Origin: Actinomycetospora sp. NBRC 106375 | GTDB lineage: Bacteria; Actinomycetota; Actinomycetes; Mycobacteriales; Pseudonocardiaceae | Length of the DNA stretch: 64,000 nt | Reading direction: 5' to 3' | Assembly: GCF_030269665.1 (NCBI RefSeq) | Contig: NZ_BSTS01000008.1 | Location: 1-64,000 of the forward strand | Shown here: one piece after another, positions 53,257 to 62,107 of the stretch | Layout: every line of letters starts with the position of its first letter | Position numbering within the stretch: the stretch's first letter is position 1 | Notes under the pieces: model-generated | Database searches by the model: none | Seen by the model: the letters and a program-made list of their open reading frames with translations, nothing else | Told to the model about the DNA's origin: nothing | Made by a program: the position numbers and the translations under genes

Positions 53257-54279
53257 ATGAGCGAGAGCCTCGCCGCGGCCCCGGAGGACGACCTCGACCG
53301 GGCACGCGCGGGCGACGACGCGGCGTTCGACCGGCTGGTGGCGCCGCTGCGCGGCGAGCTGCACGCCCACTGCTACCGGATGCTCGGCTCGGTGTACGAC
53401 GCCGACGACGCGCTGCAGGACGCCCTGGTGCGCGCCTGGCGGGCGATCGGGCGGTTCGAGGGCCGCTCGGCGCTGCGGTCGTGGCTCTACACCGTGGCGA
53501 CCAACGCGAGCCTCGACGCCATCACCCGGCGCGGCCGGCGCGCGCTGCCGATGGACCTCGGCCCGTCCAGCGAGGGCCCGGGCGAGGACCCCCCGCGCAC
53601 CGAGATCGCCTGGCTGGGCCCCTACCCCGACGACCCGGACGCCACGGTCGCCCAGCGGGAGTCCGTCGAGCTCGCGTTCGTCGCCGCGCTGCAGCACCTG
53701 CCGGGCAACCAGCGCGCCGCCCTGCTGCTCATGGAGGTCCTCGGGTTCTCGGCCGCGGAGGTCGCGGCGATGATGGCGACGTCGGTCGCGTCGGTGAACA
53801 GCGCGGTGCAGCGGGCCCGGGCGACGGTCGCGGAGAAGGTGCCGGGCCCGAGCCAGCAGCGCACCCTGCGCGGGCTGCCCGACGCCGAGCTGGCGGCCAC
53901 CGTCGCGCGCTACGCCGCGGCGCTCGAGGCGGGCGACGCCGACGCGCTGGTCGGGCTGCTCACCGCCGACGTCACGTGGTCGATGCCGCCGAACGCGGCG
54001 TGGTTCCGGGGCACCGCGGCGGTCACCGCGTTCCTGCGGGCCGCGCCGTTCACCGTGGCGTGGCGCCACGTCCCGGCGCGCGCCAACGGGCAGCTCGCGG
54101 TCGGCTGCTACACGTGGGACGACGAGGACGGGGTCTGGCACGGCCAGGTGCTCGACGTGCTCGCGCTCGCCTCCGACGGCCGGATCGCCGAGGTCACCGC
54201 CTTCATCGGGCCCGAGCACCTCGCCCTGGCCGGCCTGCCGGCGACGCTGCCCGCCGACGCGCCGCTCACCCGTTCCTGA
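53257..54279 (+). CDS. ECF RNA polymerase sigma factor with SnoaL-like C-domain (SigG type)
   Basis: 340 residues from the ATG at 53257. Region 2 (CYRMLGSVYDADDALQDALV, RAWRAIGRFEGRSALRSWLY) and region 4 (MEVLGFSAAEVAAMMATSV) are followed by a C-terminal SnoaL/NTF2-like domain (about 215-335, with VTWSMPPNAAWFRGTAAV). SigG-type ECF factors carry this extra domain and no linked anti-sigma gene, and none is adjacent here; the domain may bind a ligand and gate activity. Its last 14 nt overlap the MarR gene. Confidence 0.88.
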   Translation: MSESLAAAPEDDLDRARAGDDAAFDRLVAPLRGELHAHCYRMLGSVYDADDALQDALVRAWRAIGRFEGRSALRSWLYTVATNASLDAITRRGRRALPMDLGPSSEGPGEDPPRTEIAWLGPYPDDPDATVAQRESVELAFVAALQHLPGNQRAALLLMEVLGFSAAEVAAMMATSVASVNSAVQRARATVAEKVPGPSQQRTLRGLPDAELAATVARYAAALEAGDADALVGLLTADVTWSMPPNAAWFRGTAAVTAFLRAAPFTVAWRHVPARANGQLAVGCYTWDDEDGVWHGQVLDVLALASDGRIAEVTAFIGPEHLALAGLPATLPADAPLTRS

Positions 54280-54700
54280 TCACGTCGTCGGTCTCGTCCT
54301 CGGCGGCCGCGAGGAACGCGCCCATCTGCTCGAGCACCGGCGCGTCGACGTCGGTCAGGAGCGCGGCCAGCCGGTCGTTGAGCGGCTCGTATAACGCCCC
54401 GATCCGCGCGAGCGACGCCGGCTCGGGCTCGACGAGCACGCGGCGGCGGTCGGCGGGATCGGCCACGCGGCGCACGTGGCCGGCGGCGTGCAGGCGCTCG
54501 ACCACCCGCGACGCCGACCCGGTGGTGAGGTTGAGGCGCCCCGCCAGGACCCCGGGCGTCGCCGGGCCGTGGCGGGTGAGCTCGTAGAGGCACTGCAGCT
54601 CGGTGGTGCCGACACCGAGGCGCCCCGCGACGAGTCCGTTGAACTGCACGAGCCGCACGCTCCACGCCGCCAGGGCGGCGACCACGTCCTCCGGGGACAC
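54266..54700 (-). CDS. MarR-family regulator (of the P450)
   Basis: 144 residues. Winged helix (GVLAGRLNLTTGSASRVVER, PADRRRVLVEPEPASLARIG). It diverges from a cytochrome P450, and two near-identical TGCAyGATGCAGCAAT copies lie between the genes. Probable repressor of the P450, with unknown ligand. Confidence 0.88.
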   Translation of the reverse strand: MSPEDVVAALAAWSVRLVQFNGLVAGRLGVGTTELQCLYELTRHGPATPGVLAGRLNLTTGSASRVVERLHAAGHVRRVADPADRRRVLVEPEPASLARIGALYEPLNDRLAALLTDVDAPVLEQMGAFLAAAEDETDDVIRNG

Positions 54701-54716
54701 CGGACCTCCCTTTCAC

Positions 54717-54766
54717 TGCACGATGCAGCAATTGTGTGTCACGGTATCTGCATGATGCAGCAATCG
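54717..54766. promoter_or_regulatory. Operator pair, second site over the P450 start codon
   Basis: TGCACGATGCAGCAATTG (54717-54734) and TGCATGATGCAGCAATCG (54749-54766) are direct copies, 32 bp apart; TGCATGATGCA is a perfect palindrome around G. The second copy includes the ATG of the P450 (54752), so a repressor bound there would block both initiation of transcription and translation. Confidence 0.75.
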
Positions 54767-55882
54767 TCTCACGGCGCCTGCCCCTTCGTCGCCGGGACCC
54801 GCCGCCCGGAGGAGCCCTACCCGGGCCGGGAGGCGCTCCGGGCCGCCGGCCCGGTGGTGGTCGTCGAGGCGCCCGCGGACGGGCCGGTGGCGGTGGTGAC
54901 GACCGCGGCACTGGCCCGCGCGGTGCTCGGCGACCCGCGGATCGTCAAGGACACCACGCTCGCCCCGTCGCACTGGGACCCGCACGCGGCGGGCCTCGAG
55001 CCGACGGCGGCGCAGGCGCTGTCGTTGACCACGGCCGAGGGCGCGACCCGCGCCGCCCTGCGCCGTGCCCACGCGCCGATGCTCTCGCCGCGGCGGATGC
55101 GGGCCCTCGCGCCGGCGATGCGCGACACCGCCCGGACGATGCTCCGGGCCGCCGGGCCCGGCCCCGTCGACCTGGTCACGGACTTCACCACCCGCTACCC
55201 GCTCACCGTCGTCGGCGACCTGCTCGGGCTCCCGCGCGCGATGCTCGACGACGCGGTGGCCGCGTGCCGGCAGAGGGTCGGCGACGCGGCCGAGGGCGCG
55301 GCCGCGATGGCGGCGTTCGCCCGCCTGGGCGCGGCGGCGATGGCGCACGACGGGCTCGCCCGCGAACTGCGCGAGCGCCTGCCGGCGGGGATCTCCGACG
55401 ACGAGGTGCACTACCTGCTGTTCGCCCTGATCTTCGCCGGGCAGCTGACCACCGACACCGCGCTGGGCTTCCTCGTCGCGCGGGTCCTGACCGACGGGCC
55501 GCCGGACGACGTCGGGGCGCTCGTCGACGACGTCCTGCGCCGCGACCCGCCCGCGCCCTTCACGCTCTGGCGCTTCGCCGCGGAGGAGGTCGTGCTCGAC
55601 GGGGTCGTGCTCGCGCCGGGGACGCCGGTGCTCGTCGACATCGCCGGGCTGGCCGACGACCCGGCCGCGGGCCCCGGCGCCGGGCTCGCGTTCGGCGCCG
55701 GGCCGCACGTGTGCGCGGGGGCGCACCTGGCCCGCGCCGAGCTCGCGGCCGTCGTCGACGTCCTGGTCGCCGACTTCCCCGCCGCCCGTCTCGCCGTCCC
55801 CGCCGCCGACCTGCGCCGCGTCGACCCCGGCACGCTCGGCGGCAGCCGGCTGGCGTCCCTGCCCGTGGCAGGCCTGACCTAG
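54752..55882 (+). CDS. Cytochrome P450 with atypical I-helix and K-helix
   Basis: 376 residues, a little short. The haem loop is intact (LAFGAGPHVCAGAHLARAEL). The I-helix reads AGQLTTDT where most have AGxDTT or AGxET, so the usual acid is Leu; the K-helix ExxR reads DVLR (D for E). It may do an unusual chemistry. There is no ribosome site before the ATG (54752 or 54755), so the mRNA may be leaderless. The gene is under a MarR protein and ends 4 nt inside the SMP-30-like gene on the other strand. Confidence 0.88.
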   Translation: MMQQSSHGACPFVAGTRRPEEPYPGREALRAAGPVVVVEAPADGPVAVVTTAALARAVLGDPRIVKDTTLAPSHWDPHAAGLEPTAAQALSLTTAEGATRAALRRAHAPMLSPRRMRALAPAMRDTARTMLRAAGPGPVDLVTDFTTRYPLTVVGDLLGLPRAMLDDAVAACRQRVGDAAEGAAAMAAFARLGAAAMAHDGLARELRERLPAGISDDEVHYLLFALIFAGQLTTDTALGFLVARVLTDGPPDDVGALVDDVLRRDPPAPFTLWRFAAEEVVLDGVVLAPGTPVLVDIAGLADDPAAGPGAGLAFGAGPHVCAGAHLARAELAAVVDVLVADFPAARLAVPAADLRRVDPGTLGGSRLASLPVAGLT

Positions 55883-56772
55883 GGCCGTCCCGCGTGCGGG
55901 ACGTCGACGCGGCCGGCGAGCAGCACCGCCTCCCGCACCGGGCGCCGCTCGTGCTCCGCGAACGACGGCGCCGCGCAGGCGTAGAGCGTCCGGCCGTCCT
56001 CGCCGCCGAGCATGCAGGCGTAGACGCCGAGGTTGCCGGTGCCCCGCTCCTCGAGGATCGTCCCGCCCTCGGCGACGCGCACGACGCGCTGGTGCAGGGC
56101 GTCGGCCACCCAGATCGCGCCTTCCGCGTCGCCGCCGATGCCGTCGGGGGCCACCGCCAGCGCGCCGAGGGCCTCGCCGACGTCGTCGGTGACCGGCGGC
56201 GCCGAGAAGCGGGCCCAGTCGCGGCGCCGGGCCAGCCCGCCGTCGGCGGCCACGTCGAACGCGGTCAGCCGGGCGCCGAAGGTCTCGGCGACCACCAGGA
56301 CCCGGTCGAAGAGCACCATGCCGTTCGGGAAGAGCAGGTCGTCGGCGATGGTGCGCGCGGTGCCGTCGGGAGCGACGTGGGTCAGCGTCGTGCGGGCGAT
56401 CGGGGCGCCGCTCATGAGGTCGAAGCCGAAGTTACCGACGTACGCGCCGCCGCCGTCGTCGACCAGCATGTCGTTGAGGTGGTGGCTGACGAGCCCCGAC
56501 AGGTCGGCGTGCTCGACGAGCGACCCGTCGTGCTCCCGGCGCAGGATCCGGTGGTCGCGCATCGAGACGATCAGGGCGCGCCCGTCGGGCAGGAACCCGA
56601 GCCCGGAGGGCTGCTGGGGGACCTCGGCCACCACCTCGTGGCCGCCGTCGGGGTCGATCGCCACGACCCGCTCGGTGTAGAAGTCCGAGACCCAGAGCCG
56701 ACCCTCGTGCCAGCGGGGGCACTCCAGGTACGACCATCCGTCGGACACCACGTCGAAGTCCTGCTGCCCCAC
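55879..56772 (-). CDS. SMP-30/gluconolactonase-like beta-propeller protein
   Basis: 297 residues from a GTG at 56772 (GAGGAGGAG upstream). The SMP-30 fold is recognised by LECPRWHEGRLWVSDF, NDMLVDDGGGAYVGNFGFD, LLFPNGMVLF and GDAEGAIWVADA, which hold the metal-binding Glu, Asn and Asp residues. Predicted lactonase, perhaps for a product of the neighbouring oxidases. It is tail-to-tail with the P450. Confidence 0.85.
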   Translation of the reverse strand: MGQQDFDVVSDGWSYLECPRWHEGRLWVSDFYTERVVAIDPDGGHEVVAEVPQQPSGLGFLPDGRALIVSMRDHRILRREHDGSLVEHADLSGLVSHHLNDMLVDDGGGAYVGNFGFDLMSGAPIARTTLTHVAPDGTARTIADDLLFPNGMVLFDRVLVVAETFGARLTAFDVAADGGLARRRDWARFSAPPVTDDVGEALGALAVAPDGIGGDAEGAIWVADALHQRVVRVAEGGTILEERGTGNLGVYACMLGGEDGRTLYACAAPSFAEHERRPVREAVLLAGRVDVPHAGRP

Positions 56773-56851
56773 GGTGCGCTCCTCCTCGAGTCGGCCCGGC
56801 CTGATCGTCCGCGCACGCTCGACCTCCCGCCGACCGGTGTCAAGGCCGGGG

Positions 56852-58379
56852 TCAGCAGGTGGTGTCGCCCGCCGGCAGCTCGCCGTCGACCAGCCACGCG
56901 ACGGTGGCGTCGGTCGCACACCGGTTCCGGCCGAGCACCCCGTGCCCGACGTCGCCGGTGGTGATCATGACCGCACGCGAGCCGAGGGCGTCGCGGACGT
57001 GGCGGGCGCCCTCGAGCGGGGTGGCCGGGTCGGCACGGTTCTGCAGCATCAGCGCCTGCGGCGGACCGTCGTGGCCGGCGTCGGTGAGCGTCGGGAGCGG
57101 GTCGCGCGGCGCGGTCGGCCAGAACGCGCACGGACGGATCGTCGCGCGGGCCCCGGAGCTGACCGGGTGGGCCGCGCGGTCCTCCTCGAACGCGCGGCGG
57201 TAGTCGGCGGGGTCGCGGGACCACGACGGGTCGGCGCACTGCACGCCCAGCCCGGCGGCGACCGCCCGGTCGACCCGGGCCTCGCGCGCGGCGTCGGGCG
57301 GTGTGGCGCCGACGCCCAGCCGGGCGGCGAGGTCGTCCTCGCGGGGCGCGCCGGGCGTGCGGGCGTCGACGGCGAGCAGGGCGGCCAGGTCGTCGACGTA
57401 CGCCCCGCCGCCGCGCAGCGCGTCCTCGAGGACGAGGCGCAGCCCGCGGACCTCCACGGGCGACCCCCCGAGGACCAGCTCGCCCCGCGCCGCCCGCGCG
57501 CGCAGGTCGAGGTAGCGGGCGCGCACGTCGTCGGCGGTGCCCAGGCCCCACCGCGGATCGGCCGCGATCGCCGTGGCGACCGCCGTGAAGCTCGCGTCGG
57601 TCCCGGCGTCGGAGAGGCGGAAGCGCTCCTGCCAGCCGACGGTGTCGTCGTCCACGCTGTCGAGGACGACACGGTCGGTGTGGTCGGGGAAGACCGACGA
57701 GTACGCGGTCCCCAGCGAGGTGCCGTACGAGGTCCCGTAGAACGACAGCCGTTCCTCGCCGAGCGCGGAGCGCAGCACGTCCATGTCGCGGACCGCGTCG
57801 GCCGTGCTGAGGAACGGCCACAGGTCCGCGCCGGCGCGGGCGCAGGACGCGGCGATGTTGCGGGCGGCGGCCGCGTCGGCGTCGAAGTCGAGGGCGGTGG
57901 GGTCGCCGGTCGCGAGCCGGAGCAACGGGGTCGCTCAGTCCGCAGCGGGCCGCCGGCGTGCTCGCGCCGACGCCACGGGGGTCGAGGCCGATCAGGTCGT
58001 AGCTCCGGCGCAGCGCGTGGTCCGCGAGGGCGTCGACGCCCAGGCTGTTGTACCGCGCCTCCGCGCCCGGCCCGCCGGGGTTGGTCAAGAGTACGCCGCG
58101 GCGCTGCTCCGGGTCGGTGGCGCGCAGCCGCGTGACGGCGAGGGTCAGCGTCGGCGAGGCCGGGTCCCGGTAGTCGCGGGGCACGGGGAGGTCGGCGCAC
58201 TCGACGCCGGGCTCGGGGGCGTCCGGGCAGGGCCGCCAGGTCAGGCCCGGGGGCACCCGGCCGTCGGTCAGCCGCGCGACGCCGGCCGCGGCGGGGTCCG
58301 GTCCCGTGCCCGGGGCGGTCGGGCCGGAGCAGGCGAGCAGGACCGTCCCGACGAGCGCCAGGACGGCCGGGCGGAGCAT
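56852..58379 (-). pseudogene. Hip1/CaeA-like lipoprotein hydrolase, frameshifted
   Basis: An N-terminal frame (58379 down to about 57930) has a lipobox (VLLAC), then the family start (LTWRPCPDAPEPGVECADLP, NPGGPGAEARY, GLDPRGVGAS). A second frame (about 57928 down to 56852) continues it with LLRLATGDPTALDFD, the nucleophile GTSYGT, the Asp in NRADPATPLE and the His in GDVGHGVLG. Joining needs removal of one base in the GGGG run at 57927-57930, so the break is one nucleotide. It is either an inactivated gene or a sequencing error in a homopolymer. Confidence 0.85.
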
Positions 58380-58402
58380 TGCTGGCGATCATCGCCCACC
58401 GA

Positions 58403-58423
58403 CACCGGGTCCCGCACCCGGTG
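58403..58423. promoter_or_regulatory. Inverted repeat before the Hip1-like gene
   Basis: CACCGGGT and ACCCGGTG, 8 bp each, separated by CCCGC. It lies between the divergent Hip1-like gene and the lipoprotein hydrolase gene. No regulator is next to it. Confidence 0.35.
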
Positions 58424-58522
58424 CGCGTCACCCCGCTCGCCGGCCCGCGCTGACACCTCGCTGACTGCGGTGGCGCCGCGGCCGGTGTACCTCTCACCCG
58501 AGGGTGCCGGACGGGAGGGCGC

Positions 58523-59452
58523 ATGCGGCGGTCGGTCGGACGGATCGGGGTGCTGGCGATCGTGGTGGGCGTCGCGCTCGCGGCGTGCTCCGCGCCGCGG
58601 CAGCAGGTGGCGCTCGCGGCCGGACCGGGCGACTTCGCGGGGCTCGTGGACGTCGACGGGCGCGGGATCTGGCTCGAGTGCCGCGGCGCCGGGAGCCCAA
58701 CCGTCGTCCTGCAGTCCGGGTTCGGGAACGCGGCCGACATCTGGTCGGTCGGGGCCGAGCGCCCGCCCTCGGTCGCGGCGGGTGTCGCCGGGTTCACCCG
58801 GGTGTGCGCGTACGACCGGCCCGGGGCGCTGCGGGTCTCGACCGACGACGGTGCGCCGTCGGACCAGCCGCAGCCGGGCCGCAGCCGACCGGTGCCGATG
58901 CCCCGCACCGCGGCCGACGTGGTCGCCGAGCTCCACGCCCTCCTCACCACCGCCGGCGTCCCCGGCCCCTGCGTGCTCGTGGGCCATTCCCTGGGCGGGC
59001 CGTTCACGCAGCTCTCCGCGCGGACGTTCCCGGACGACGTCGCCGGCGTGGTGCTCGTCGACCCGACGCCCCCGGCGCTGCGGGACCTCCTCCCGCCCGG
59101 GCAGTGGGACGCGTTCGCCCGGACCGTCTCGGAGCCGCCGAGCCCGATCCCCGGCTACGCGATGGAGGCCTACGACCTCACGGCGAGCCTGGACCAGCTC
59201 GGCGGGGCGCCGCCGGCGCGCCGGGTGCCCGCCGTCGTGCTGATGGCGGGCGACGTGGACCCCGTGCCACCGGACGACCCGTCCTTCGACGCCGTGGCGG
59301 CCGTCACCGCGACGCGCCCCGAGGCGTTCGCCCGCCTCGCCGCCGACCTGCCCGGATCGCGGCTGGAGACCGTGCCCGGCACGACCCACTACATCCAGAT
59401 CCAGCGCCCCGACGCCGTCGTCGCCGCCGTCCGGTCGGTCGCCGGCCGCTGA
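58523..59452 (+). CDS. Lipoprotein alpha/beta hydrolase
   Basis: 309 residues from an ATG with GGGAGG before it. Lipoprotein signal ends at VALAAC. The hydrolase fold has the GHSLGG nucleophile elbow, VLVDPTP and a C-terminal catalytic His in VPGTTHYIQIQRPD. An extracellular esterase or peptidase. Divergent from the Hip1-like pseudogene. Confidence 0.85.
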   Translation: MRRSVGRIGVLAIVVGVALAACSAPRQQVALAAGPGDFAGLVDVDGRGIWLECRGAGSPTVVLQSGFGNAADIWSVGAERPPSVAAGVAGFTRVCAYDRPGALRVSTDDGAPSDQPQPGRSRPVPMPRTAADVVAELHALLTTAGVPGPCVLVGHSLGGPFTQLSARTFPDDVAGVVLVDPTPPALRDLLPPGQWDAFARTVSEPPSPIPGYAMEAYDLTASLDQLGGAPPARRVPAVVLMAGDVDPVPPDDPSFDAVAAVTATRPEAFARLAADLPGSRLETVPGTTHYIQIQRPDAVVAAVRSVAGR

Positions 59453-59487
59453 GGAATGGGCCCGACGCCGACGACGTTGGTTGAAAC

Positions 59488-60507
59488 GTGAAGAAGATTG
59501 GGTTCCTCTCCTTCGGGCACTGGTCGCCGTCCTCGCAGTCGATGGTGCGGTCCGCGCAGGACGCCCTGCTGCAGTCGGTGGAGCTGGCCGTCGCGGCCGA
59601 GGAGGCCGGCGCCGACGGCGCGTACTTCCGCGTGCACCACTTCGCCCGCCAGCTCGCGTCCCCGTTCCCGCTCCTGTCCGCGGCCGCCGCCCGGACCAGC
59701 CGGATCGAGCTGGGCACCGGCGTGATCGACATGCGCTACGAGAACCCCTTGTACATGGCCGAGGACGCCGGCGCCGCCGACCTGATCTCGGGCGGCCGGA
59801 TGCAGCTGGGCATCAGCCGCGGGTCCCCCGAGCAGGTCATCGACGGGTACCGGTACTTCGGCCACGTGCCCACCGAGGGCGAGACCGACGCGGACATGGC
59901 CCGCCACCACACCCAGCTCTTCCTGGACGTGCTGCGCGGGGAGGGGTTCGCCCAGCCCAACCCGCGGCCGATGTTCGCCAACCCGCCCGGCCTGCTGCGT
60001 CTCGAGCCCCACTCCGAGGGCCTGCGCGACCGCATCTGGTGGGGCGCGGGCAGCCGCGCCACCGCCGAGTGGACCGCCGAGCAGGGCATGAACCTCATGA
60101 GCTCGACGCTGCTCACCGAGGACACCGGGGTGCCGTTCCACCGCCTGCAGGCCGAGCAGATCCAGCGCTTCCGCGACGCGTGGGCCGCCGCCGGGCACGA
60201 GCGCGAGCCGCGCGTGTCGGTCAGCCGCAGCATCTTCCCGATCGTCAGCGACCTCGACCGCCAGCTGTTCTGGCGCGAGCGGCACTCGACCGACCAGGTC
60301 GGTCACCTCGACGGCGGCGACGCGCGCTTCGGCCGGACCTACGCCGGCGAGCCGGACAAGCTCGTCGCCGAGCTCGCCGAGGACGAGGCGATCGCCGCCG
60401 CGGACACGCTGCTGCTCACCGTGCCCAACCAGCTCGGCGTCGACTACAACGCCCACGTGATCGAGAGCGTCCTGACCCACCTCGCCCCGGAGCTCGGCTG
60501 GCGGTGA
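59488..60507 (+). CDS. LLM-class (bacterial luciferase-like) flavin-dependent oxidoreductase
   Basis: 339 residues from a GTG. The luciferase-like TIM barrel is clear (MKKIGFLSFGHWSPSSQSMV, AEEAGADGAYFRVHHFARQL, DLISGGRMQLGISRGSPEQV, DEAIAAADTLLLTVPNQLG). It should use FMNH2 or F420H2 to oxidise a small molecule; which cofactor is not clear. Located beside the VOC remnant. Confidence 0.88.
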   Translation: MKKIGFLSFGHWSPSSQSMVRSAQDALLQSVELAVAAEEAGADGAYFRVHHFARQLASPFPLLSAAAARTSRIELGTGVIDMRYENPLYMAEDAGAADLISGGRMQLGISRGSPEQVIDGYRYFGHVPTEGETDADMARHHTQLFLDVLRGEGFAQPNPRPMFANPPGLLRLEPHSEGLRDRIWWGAGSRATAEWTAEQGMNLMSSTLLTEDTGVPFHRLQAEQIQRFRDAWAAAGHEREPRVSVSRSIFPIVSDLDRQLFWRERHSTDQVGHLDGGDARFGRTYAGEPDKLVAELAEDEAIAAADTLLLTVPNQLGVDYNAHVIESVLTHLAPELGWR

Positions 60508-60529
60508 GCCCGGTCGGCAGGACCGGCCG

Positions 60530-60715
60530 GATCTCGACGTCGCGGGCAACGCCACGGGCTGCTGCCTGCACGTCGACGACGCCGACGGCCTGCGCGCCGC
60601 GCCCGCCGACGCCGGGTTCCCGGTGTCGGAGGTCCGCGAGGAACCGTGCGGTCTGCGGGAGTTCCGGTTCTCGGACCCGAGCGGCAACGTCGTCCGGCTC
60701 GGGTCCCCGGGCTGA
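60530..60715 (+). pseudogene. Remnant of a VOC/glyoxalase-fold protein
   Basis: An open frame of 61 codons without a start ends at 60715. Its translation (LHVDDADGL, FPVSEVREEPCGLREFRFSD, PSGNVVRLG) is the C-terminal half of a bleomycin-resistance/glyoxalase-type VOC domain. The N-terminal half is missing. A decayed gene is the simplest reading. Confidence 0.7.
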
Positions 60716-60724
60716 GCGGAGCCG

Positions 60725-61303
60725 TCAGAGGCCGAGGACCGTGTCGAGGTGGTCGTCGAAAGCCGCCTCGGCCGCTTCCGGCGTGCACTGCTCGGCGAGG
60801 ACGTGCGCCGCCAGCCCGTCGACCATCGCCGTCAGCGCAACGGCGGCGGCCTCCGGGTCACCGACCCGCCCGGCGGCCCGGAGGCGGTCGGCGACGAAGG
60901 CGCGCATCTGGTCCATCCCGTCGCGCACCCACCGCGCGATCTCCGGCGAGACGGCCGCCCGTGCCCCGAACGCGAGGGCGACGTGGGCCTCCAGGCGGCG
61001 TTCCTCGTCGAGGGGCAGCAACTCGACCAGCAGCGCGCGCACGGCCTCGCGCGGCGTGCCGTGCTCGATCTCCGCTCCGCGGCGGGCGAGTCGCGCCTGC
61101 CCCTGCTCGGCCACCACCTCCAGGGCGAAGCGCAGCATCTCGTCCTTCGTGCGGAACCAGTGCTGCACCAGCCCGGCGGAGACGCCGGCCTCCGTCGCGA
61201 CGTGTCGCAGACTCACCTCGTCGAGGCCGCGACCCGCGATGACGCGGTGCAGGGCCCGGGCGATCTGCGCGCGGCGCTCGTGCGGATCGACCTTCTTCGG
61301 CAC
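60725..61303 (-). CDS. TetR-family regulator (of the methyltransferase)
   Basis: 192 residues from a GTG at 61303. The helix-turn-helix (DEVSLRHVATEAGVSAGLVQ, HWFRTKDEMLRFALEV) is complete, and the C-terminal domain is BetI-like. It diverges from a methyltransferase gene with two palindromes in the 88-bp gap. Likely repressor of itself and of the neighbour. Confidence 0.9.
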   Translation of the reverse strand: MPKKVDPHERRAQIARALHRVIAGRGLDEVSLRHVATEAGVSAGLVQHWFRTKDEMLRFALEVVAEQGQARLARRGAEIEHGTPREAVRALLVELLPLDEERRLEAHVALAFGARAAVSPEIARWVRDGMDQMRAFVADRLRAAGRVGDPEAAAVALTAMVDGLAAHVLAEQCTPEAAEAAFDDHLDTVLGL

Positions 61304-61318
61304 GCGCGCATCCTGACA

Positions 61319-61373
61319 CGATGCACGTGTATTGCGACCGAGCGTGCCACCGTGTGACGATGCAGCTGCATCG
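61319..61373. promoter_or_regulatory. TetR operator pair
   Basis: CGATGCACGTGTATTG (61319-61334) and CGATGCAGCTGCATCG (61358-61373). The second is a perfect 16-bp palindrome; the first is nearly so. They lie between the divergent TetR and methyltransferase genes. Confidence 0.8.
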
Positions 61374-61391
61374 CCACACGAGGGGGTCGCC

Positions 61392-62084
61392 GTGCCCGAC
61401 ACGCTCCACGAGCGACGCCTGCGGCGGGGACGCCGCTGGTGGGACCTCGTCAGCCCCGTCCACGGGTCGGCCGGCGGGCAGACGACCCGCGTCGCCGAGG
61501 TCGCCCTGACGCACCTGGCGCTCGGACCCGGCGCCGTGGTGCTCGACCTCGGGTGCGGCAGCGGGGCCGCTCTGTCCACCCTGAGCGCCGCCGTCGGCCC
61601 GACGGGGCGGGTGGTCGGCATCGACCACAGCCCGAAGATGCTGGCCCGCGCGGACGCGGTCGTGCGCGGGAACGGCCTGGCGAACGTGGAGCTCCGCCGC
61701 GCCGACGCCACCCGCACCGAGATCGGGCACGGCGCGTTCGACGCCGTCTACGCTTGCGCGTCGATCAGCGCGATGCCCGACGTCCCCGCGGTCCTCGCCG
61801 CCGTTCGGACAGCGCTGCGACCGGGCGGGCGGCTGTTCGTCTTCGACATGCGGCTGGTCCCGCGGGGCTGGTCGACGCCGGTGATCGCCGTGCTGCGGGG
61901 CGTCTACGCGGCCGGCGCCGGCTTCGCCGGCGTCGACGTGCTCGACACGGCCCGCGCCGTGTTCGACGACGTCACGCTCCCGGACTTCCCCGGGCAGGAG
62001 GGGCGGGGCCAGCCCGACGGCGGCTGGCCACCGCTGACGATGTTCGTCGCCCGGACCGCCGTCAGCTCCGGGTCAGCTCCGTGA
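61392..62084 (+). CDS. Class I SAM-dependent methyltransferase
   Basis: 230 residues from a GTG at 61392 (GAGGGGG upstream). Motif I VVLDLGCGSGAALSTL, then VVGIDHSPKMLARADAV, DAVYACASISAMPDVPAVLA and LRPGGRLFVFDMRLVP. Small-molecule methylation is likely. It is under the divergent TetR protein. Confidence 0.9.
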   Translation: MPDTLHERRLRRGRRWWDLVSPVHGSAGGQTTRVAEVALTHLALGPGAVVLDLGCGSGAALSTLSAAVGPTGRVVGIDHSPKMLARADAVVRGNGLANVELRRADATRTEIGHGAFDAVYACASISAMPDVPAVLAAVRTALRPGGRLFVFDMRLVPRGWSTPVIAVLRGVYAAGAGFAGVDVLDTARAVFDDVTLPDFPGQEGRGQPDGGWPPLTMFVARTAVSSGSAP

Positions 62085-62107
62085 CGGTCGCGTCGCGCGG
62101 AACCACT

